Of a stretch of DNA of 64,000 nucleotides, positions 59,320 through 64,000 are shown in pieces; the first letter of the stretch is position 1, and each line of letters opens with the position of its first letter. The notes beneath the pieces are model-generated. The model ran no database searches and had not been told where the DNA came from. It was given only the letters and a program-made list of their open reading frames with translations. This stretch comes from CAWCGU01 sp963795195 (GTDB lineage Bacteria; Actinomycetota; Thermoleophilia; Solirubrobacterales; 70-9). Location: positions 310,001-374,000 of the forward strand of contig CAWCGU010000003.1 of assembly GCA_963795195.1 (NCBI GenBank), read 5' to 3'. A program made the position numbers and the translations under genes.

Positions 59320-60759
59320 GTGCTTTCTCTTGGAGGGGAGGGCCTCCGGTCAGGTGTGATCGCCTTAGGTGTTGTGGTTGGCGCCGCTCTTGCCCTGGCT
59401 TGCTCGGAAAGGGCGAGCGCGAGGCCGACCGACGGTCCCAGCGATCCCGCCGGCCATGGGTACACGGTCGAAAGGACGAATGCGGCATGCGTTCGCATGA
59501 GGCGCCCACGATCCAAGCGTCAGCGGCTGTGCGTGCATTGGGTTTCCGGAACGACGGATGCGCCGCCGAAAAGCGACCGCGATCGAGACCACCGTCCTGA
59601 CCAGGTGGAGCGGACGCTCAATGTGCTCCGCCGCGCGTGGAGGGTCGAAGTCGTCAGGCTGGGATTCCGCGCGCCGAGCGCAGACGCGGGGCGGAAGCGC
59701 GGAGGTGGTCCGAACTCGGGACTTGACTTCTATCTCGCCGATATCGCCTCACGTGGGTTCCTCGGCTATTGCGCCCGCGACCGAGGACGATCCTCGCGCT
59801 CGGTGTACTGCGTCCTTGACAACGATTTCGCCTGCGAGCCGGCAGCGATCGAGTCGTGTGGCGACGGTGCTCTACGTGTGACAGCGGCGCACGAGCTCTT
59901 CCATGCCGTCCAGAACGCATACCGATCCGCCGAAACGGAGCCATGGTTGGCGGAGGGGACCGCTGACTGGATCGAGAACGAGGTCTTCGACGATGTCAAC
60001 TCCAACTACGATTACCTGCCCGAAAGCGCGCTTCACGAGCCGGGCGTTCCGCTGGATGGGCAGAGCGAACTCGGCGATGAAGCTATTGACTTCGACCACG
60101 GAGCCTGGGTTTTCTGGAAGTTTCTGAGCGAGTATTCGGGCGGCTCTGGCGCAATCCGGAAGGTCTGGGAGAAGATCGCCTCGAATCGTGGCCGCATGTC
60201 GGCGGTTGAGGCCGTCGAGTCGATCCTTCCGTCGGTGTCGCCAGATCCCGACCGCTGTCTCGTCGCCTGCGACCCAGTCGACTTCCGCAGCGTGTTTTCG
60301 GAGTTCGCGATCTGGTCCAGCGCGCACCCGACTCGGATCGGCGCCTGCGTTCAGGGCGACCCGTTCTCTTCCTTCGAGGACGGAGGGGACTACGCCACTC
60401 TGCTCGGTGGCGCTTCGCCGCCGGATGCCGAGTTCGCGCTCCCAGCATCGCACCCGGAGACCGGGTGGCGCACACTGGTCCTAGAGCATCTGTCGTCCGC
60501 ATCTGTCGGCTTCGAGGCGCCAGAGGCAACAGGGCTTAGAATCATCGTCGATCTGCCCGACGCCCCGGTCCCCCCAGCCGCACAGGTCCTGGTGATGAGT
60601 GGCGTCGAGGGCGAGTGCATCCGTCCCATGCAGCTGAATTCTCTGGGCGAGGGATCGATCGACGTGCCAGGCGCAAGCCGACTGCAGCTGATGTTCCAGA
60701 ACGGTGCGGCATCCGGGACACCGGAGCCGTACCGGTACCGAGCGGAGCTGCTGCCGTGA
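59320..60759 (+). CDS. Secreted zinc metalloprotease-like protein
   Basis: A 479-residue protein from a GTG at 59320. The N-terminus has a membrane or export signal (VIALGVVVGAALALAC), possibly a lipoprotein signal. The gluzincin motif AAHELFHAVQNAY lies near residue 190, and EPWLAEGTADWIENEVF supplies the third ligand Glu. The following DHGAWVFWKFLSEYSGG is typical of DUF6055/peptidase-MA-like proteins. A C-terminal beta-rich domain (LVLEHLSSASVGFEAP, LQLMFQNGAASG) follows. The stop overlaps the GTG of the RTX-like gene (GTGA), so the two are co-translated. Confidence 0.78.
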   Translation: MLSLGGEGLRSGVIALGVVVGAALALACSERASARPTDGPSDPAGHGYTVERTNAACVRMRRPRSKRQRLCVHWVSGTTDAPPKSDRDRDHRPDQVERTLNVLRRAWRVEVVRLGFRAPSADAGRKRGGGPNSGLDFYLADIASRGFLGYCARDRGRSSRSVYCVLDNDFACEPAAIESCGDGALRVTAAHELFHAVQNAYRSAETEPWLAEGTADWIENEVFDDVNSNYDYLPESALHEPGVPLDGQSELGDEAIDFDHGAWVFWKFLSEYSGGSGAIRKVWEKIASNRGRMSAVEAVESILPSVSPDPDRCLVACDPVDFRSVFSEFAIWSSAHPTRIGACVQGDPFSSFEDGGDYATLLGGASPPDAEFALPASHPETGWRTLVLEHLSSASVGFEAPEATGLRIIVDLPDAPVPPAAQVLVMSGVEGECIRPMQLNSLGEGSIDVPGASRLQLMFQNGAASGTPEPYRYRAELLP

Positions 60760-63572
60760 TCATTGGCAACCGTCAGGTGCTTGGCTTCGCGCTTGCGAGC
60801 TTCGCGTTGTTGTTGCCGTCCGGCGCTCAAGCTGCTTCGCCGCCGACTCCGGAGTGCGCTGGCGTTGCGGCCACGGTCGTGTTGACGCCGGGCGATGATT
60901 TTTACGCCGCAAGCCCAGGCGTCGACGACGTGATCGTTGGCCTTGAGGGGGATGACACTGTCCTGGGATTGGACGGGGCCGACATCATCTGCGGCGGCGA
61001 GGGCGCAGATCTTCTGTTCGGAGATGGGGACACGAACCCGGGTTCCGAAAGCGATCTACTCCTAGGCGAAGGCGACAACGACACCTTGATCGGGGATCCG
61101 GGGCCGGATCTCCTCGACGGCGGCGCCGGCGGCGACGATCTATTCGGCGACGATCTATTCGAGGATGGCGGCGCGTCGGGTGCCGGTGACCATCTCACAG
61201 GCGGCCCGGGGGATGACTTCGTTGACGGCGGACCGGGTGGTGACTTGATCGTGGCGGACCAGGGCGACGACCTGATCGACGCAGGGGAGAATCTGGCGAC
61301 GGGTCCCGATGTTCTGGACTACGATGCCGCGCCCGGAGCGGTGCAAGTCGACCTCGAGGTAGGCCTCGGCACCGGTTCGCTGGGTACGGACCTACTCGCG
61401 GGAGTGGAGGTGGTGACCGGCTCGCCCTTCAACGATGTTCTCCGGGGCGGTCCGGGGCCAGAGGTACTCCTCGGCGCCGGCGGCTCGGACGACGTGGCGG
61501 GTGGCGGCGGCGGCGACGAACTCTTCGGCGATGGCCGCGCGGCGCCTGATCCGGACTCCGACATCGTTCAAGGGGACGGGGGGGACGATCGCCTGTACGG
61601 AGACCCCGGCGACGACGTTATGGACGGAGGCGACGGAGCCATGGACATCGCGAGCTACCAGTTCGCACCAGGGGGAGTGATTGTGGACATGGCAACCGGC
61701 ACGGTCGGCGGTTCCTTGGGAGCGGATCGGGTGGCCGGATTCGAGTTGGTGATCGGCTCGGCCCATGCCGACCGGTTATTCGGCAGCGAGGGGGCAGACA
61801 ATCTGGTCGGGTTTGACGGTCCGGACTTCATCGACGGAGCGGCAGGCGATGACTCGATCATCGGAGATCTCCCGGAAACTCAGGCGTCGGGCGCTGACCT
61901 GTTGACCGGCGGGCCCGGCACCGACGTGATCATCGGCGGACCCCGGACGGACACCGTCACTTACGCAGCTGAGCCCGCCGGCGTCGAGGCGGACCTCGGC
62001 ACCGGGCTGGTGAAGACGGGCGAGGGCTTGGACGAACTCCTCGAGATCGAAAATCTCCTGGGGACGAACTTCGACGATGTCCTGGTCGGGGACGCCGGCG
62101 CCAATTTGCTTGATGGGGCGGGGGGCGCCGATCGGCTACGTGGTGGACCAGGAGACGACGACTTGCAGGGGGGGGAGGGGGATACGGACTTCGTTGAGTA
62201 TGTCGATGCTCAGTCCGCGGTCGTCGTCGACCTCGCCGCCGGTGTCGCATTCGGCGGGGGCGGCAACGACAGACTCAGCGGTACCGAATCGATCATCGGA
62301 TCGGATTTCGACGACTCCCTGACCGGGGATGGGTTGCCCAATGCGCTCGACGGGCGTGGCGGCAGCGACGTGCTCGATGGCGGACCGGGGCCTGCGGATA
62401 CCGCGCAGTTCCTGGGAGCGGACGGCGTCAGGGCGAGCCTCGCGGGTGGCACCGCGGTCGCGGGCGGTGAGACCGACACGCTGTCCCGGCTCGAGGGACT
62501 TACCGGATCCGATGGCGACGACGTGCTGGTGGGCGATTCGGGCCCGAACGTACTGATCGCGCTAACCGGAAACGACGCGCTGTGGGGCAGGGGGGGTGCG
62601 GACACTCTGTTTGGGGGTCTTGGCGACGACGCGGTCAACGGAGGGGCGGGCGACACCGACACGGCCGACTACAGAAGCGCGTTCGGCGCGACCTCGGGGG
62701 TCAGCATCGATCTGGCTGCCGGAATCGCTACCAGTGATTCGTTCATCGACCGACTCCGAGGAGTCGAAATTCTCAACGGCTCCGACCATCACGACGTGTT
62801 GCGCGGGAACGCAGCGGACAACATTTTTATCGCGGGGCCAGGCGATGACGATTTAGACGGTGCCAGCGGATTTGACCAGGTGCTGTATCTGGATGCGCTT
62901 TCGGTGAACGCCGACCTGTCGGCCCATTCAGGCAGTGCCGTATATCCGACCGGCTCGGCCATCGACACGCTCACTCGGATCGAGGGACTGATGGGGTCGG
63001 TCGGGCCCGATGAGCTTCGCGGGGACACAGAGATCAACCTGCTCGTTGGAAGTGCGGGCGACGATTTGGTTGACGGGGCCGGCGGCAATGACTATCTGGT
63101 CGGTGATGCCGGCGACGACCAGCTGCAGGGGGGGCACGGGAAGTATGACGCGGTCAGCTACGTCTCCGAGGCGACGGGTGTCGACGCGGACCTGAGTCGC
63201 GGGACGATCTCGGTCGGCGTCGAGCAGACCGACACGGTCACCGGGGCTGAGATGGTCGCAGGAAGCGAATCGGCCGACCTGCTGCGGGGTGGGCCGGCTC
63301 GCGACTTCTTCCTTCCCGGTGGGGGAGACGATCAGGTCTTCGCTCTTGCTGGCAACGACGCGATTGCTGCCAGCGAGGGCGACGACCTCCTCAACGGGGG
63401 TGCCGGAAGAAAAGACACTTGTCTCGAGGAGAGGCGAGTGGGTTGCGAGCTGCGGCGACCTCCGCTCGTCTTTCGCCGGGCGATCGATCTGCTCGAGTTC
63501 CTACTCGATCTCGACGGGCGTCGCAAGAAGGGGCACCAGAATCACGCCGCTGTTCAAGGCAGCAAGAAGTGA
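60756..63572 (+). CDS. RTX-like calcium-binding repeat protein
   Basis: A 938-residue secreted protein from a GTG at 60756 with a signal peptide (VLGFALASFALLLPSGAQA). Almost the whole protein consists of hemolysin-type nonapeptide repeats: GDDTVLGLDGADIICGGEGADLL, GGPGDDFVDGGPGGD, GGAGGDDLFG and many others of the form GGxGxDxLxx. They are arranged in about eight blocks separated by VxVDLAxGxxxG strands. These fold into calcium-binding beta-rolls outside the cell. There is no catalytic domain. Co-translated with the upstream metalloprotease. It ends in a short basic tail. Confidence 0.88.
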   Translation: MIIGNRQVLGFALASFALLLPSGAQAASPPTPECAGVAATVVLTPGDDFYAASPGVDDVIVGLEGDDTVLGLDGADIICGGEGADLLFGDGDTNPGSESDLLLGEGDNDTLIGDPGPDLLDGGAGGDDLFGDDLFEDGGASGAGDHLTGGPGDDFVDGGPGGDLIVADQGDDLIDAGENLATGPDVLDYDAAPGAVQVDLEVGLGTGSLGTDLLAGVEVVTGSPFNDVLRGGPGPEVLLGAGGSDDVAGGGGGDELFGDGRAAPDPDSDIVQGDGGDDRLYGDPGDDVMDGGDGAMDIASYQFAPGGVIVDMATGTVGGSLGADRVAGFELVIGSAHADRLFGSEGADNLVGFDGPDFIDGAAGDDSIIGDLPETQASGADLLTGGPGTDVIIGGPRTDTVTYAAEPAGVEADLGTGLVKTGEGLDELLEIENLLGTNFDDVLVGDAGANLLDGAGGADRLRGGPGDDDLQGGEGDTDFVEYVDAQSAVVVDLAAGVAFGGGGNDRLSGTESIIGSDFDDSLTGDGLPNALDGRGGSDVLDGGPGPADTAQFLGADGVRASLAGGTAVAGGETDTLSRLEGLTGSDGDDVLVGDSGPNVLIALTGNDALWGRGGADTLFGGLGDDAVNGGAGDTDTADYRSAFGATSGVSIDLAAGIATSDSFIDRLRGVEILNGSDHHDVLRGNAADNIFIAGPGDDDLDGASGFDQVLYLDALSVNADLSAHSGSAVYPTGSAIDTLTRIEGLMGSVGPDELRGDTEINLLVGSAGDDLVDGAGGNDYLVGDAGDDQLQGGHGKYDAVSYVSEATGVDADLSRGTISVGVEQTDTVTGAEMVAGSESADLLRGGPARDFFLPGGGDDQVFALAGNDAIAASEGDDLLNGGAGRKDTCLEERRVGCELRRPPLVFRRAIDLLEFLLDLDGRRKKGHQNHAAVQGSKK

Positions 63573-63597
63573 TCCTGCTGACGGGGCGATGGTCGTG

Positions 63598-64000
63598 TCA
63601 AGCGCTCTCGGCACGGTAAGCGGCGAGCTCTTCGGGAGAGAGGACATTCAACAGGTCCTCTGCCAGCCCCAAGACCTCCTCGAACGGTATGCAGAGTCGG
63701 CAGCTGAAGACCCTGGCGCTTGCATCGAGTGCGCCCGTGACGACCAGGCCTCCGTCGAACGTGAATGCGGCTCCGTTCAGGCTCGCTCGGTTTCCTCGCA
63801 ATACATCGAGCAGCACGCCCGAGTCGGCGTCCCAGATCCTCGCAGTCCGATCCGTGCTGGCTGTGACGAGGAGGTCACCATCCGGGCTGTGGTCGAGATC
63901 CTCGATGCTCGAGGTGTGTCCACGAAGTCTGGCGACCGGCTGTTCTGAACGCGCATCCCACACGGTCACGGTTCCGTCTTCGCCTCCGCCAAGTAGGCGG
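63598..64000 (-). CDS. WD40 repeat protein (partial, C-terminal end)
   Basis: The right edge cuts the gene, and only the C-terminal about 134 residues are visible. Two WD40 units are clear: VTVWDARSEQPVARLRGHTSSI and LVTASTDRTARIWDADSGV. A degenerate third unit (VVTGALDASARVFSC) and a helical tail (FEEVLGLAEDLLNVLSPEELAAYRAE) follow. That tail is common at the end of bacterial proteins that join an AAA/NACHT or BTAD-type N-terminus to WD40 propellers, so the missing part may be a signalling NTPase. Convergent with the RTX-like gene. Confidence 0.8.
   Translation of the reverse strand, partial: RLLGGGEDGTVTVWDARSEQPVARLRGHTSSIEDLDHSPDGDLLVTASTDRTARIWDADSGVLLDVLRGNRASLNGAAFTFDGGLVVTGALDASARVFSCRLCIPFEEVLGLAEDLLNVLSPEELAAYRAESA

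Overview
The window is GC-rich and actinobacterial in style: GTG and TTG starts, tight GTGA/ATGA stop-start overlaps, an LAxTG cell-wall sorting signal, thrombospondin type-3 and RTX-like secreted proteins, and a PduO-type adenosyltransferase beside OsmC and Nudix genes. The best guess is a member of the Thermoleophilia (Solirubrobacterales-like). This rests on gene content and style, not on a marker-gene comparison. No CRISPR array, prophage, transposase, rRNA or recognisable recombinase gene is visible.

Layout. 1-5.1 kb (-): a cox cluster with subunit II-like, subunit I-like, ctaA, ctaB and two small membrane proteins. Both large subunits have lost almost all of their metal ligands. 5.2-11.5 kb: epimerase, PAP2, flippase-like, thioredoxin reductase, MBL-like and EamA genes. 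11.5-16 kb (-): a beta-oxidation operon (acyl-CoA dehydrogenase, enoyl-CoA hydratase, cupin, 3-hydroxyacyl-CoA dehydrogenase) with a class IV aminotransferase upstream. 16-24.3 kb: secreted and membrane proteins, a GIY-YIG nuclease, a multicopper oxidase and a thiolase, many of them frameshifted. 24.3-30 kb: peroxiredoxin, Nudix, OsmC, cobalamin adenosyltransferase, DUF1015, a Ser/Thr kinase and tRNA-Pro. 30-43 kb: a tRNA-linked accessory zone. It holds tRNA-Arg with a detached 5'-half copy 2.4 kb upstream, and tRNA-His followed by two exact copies of its 3' half. The copies delimit small cassettes carrying secreted-protein genes. 43-53.5 kb: kelch protein, topoisomerase IB, sigma factor with ogt, corA, ctaG, a spermidine-synthase-like protein, aldo/keto reductase, tig and clpP. 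53.5-59.2 kb: phenylalanine/tyrosine degradation (phhA, hpd, hmgA, fumarylacetoacetase-like) with a divergent Lrp/AsnC regulator. The segment is bracketed by a 36-bp repeat of the clpP 3' end. 59.3-64 kb: a secreted metalloprotease, an RTX-like calcium-binding protein and a partial WD40 protein.

How genes work together. PhhA makes tyrosine. An aminotransferase not seen here would make 4-hydroxyphenylpyruvate. Hpd and HmgA carry it to maleylacetoacetate, and the FAH-family enzyme completes the route after an isomerase that is also not seen. Sigma factor and ogt are translationally coupled. CtaA, CtaB and CtaG imply that a normal haem A oxidase exists somewhere, because the subunits encoded here could not carry out oxygen reduction.

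Caution. At least a dozen otherwise well-conserved genes (trxB, peroxiredoxin, OsmC, Nudix, thiolase, phhA and others) carry single-base frameshifts, several in or beside homopolymers. This looks largely like uncorrected indels in the assembly rather than real gene decay. Such genes are annotated across their full extent with the break noted.
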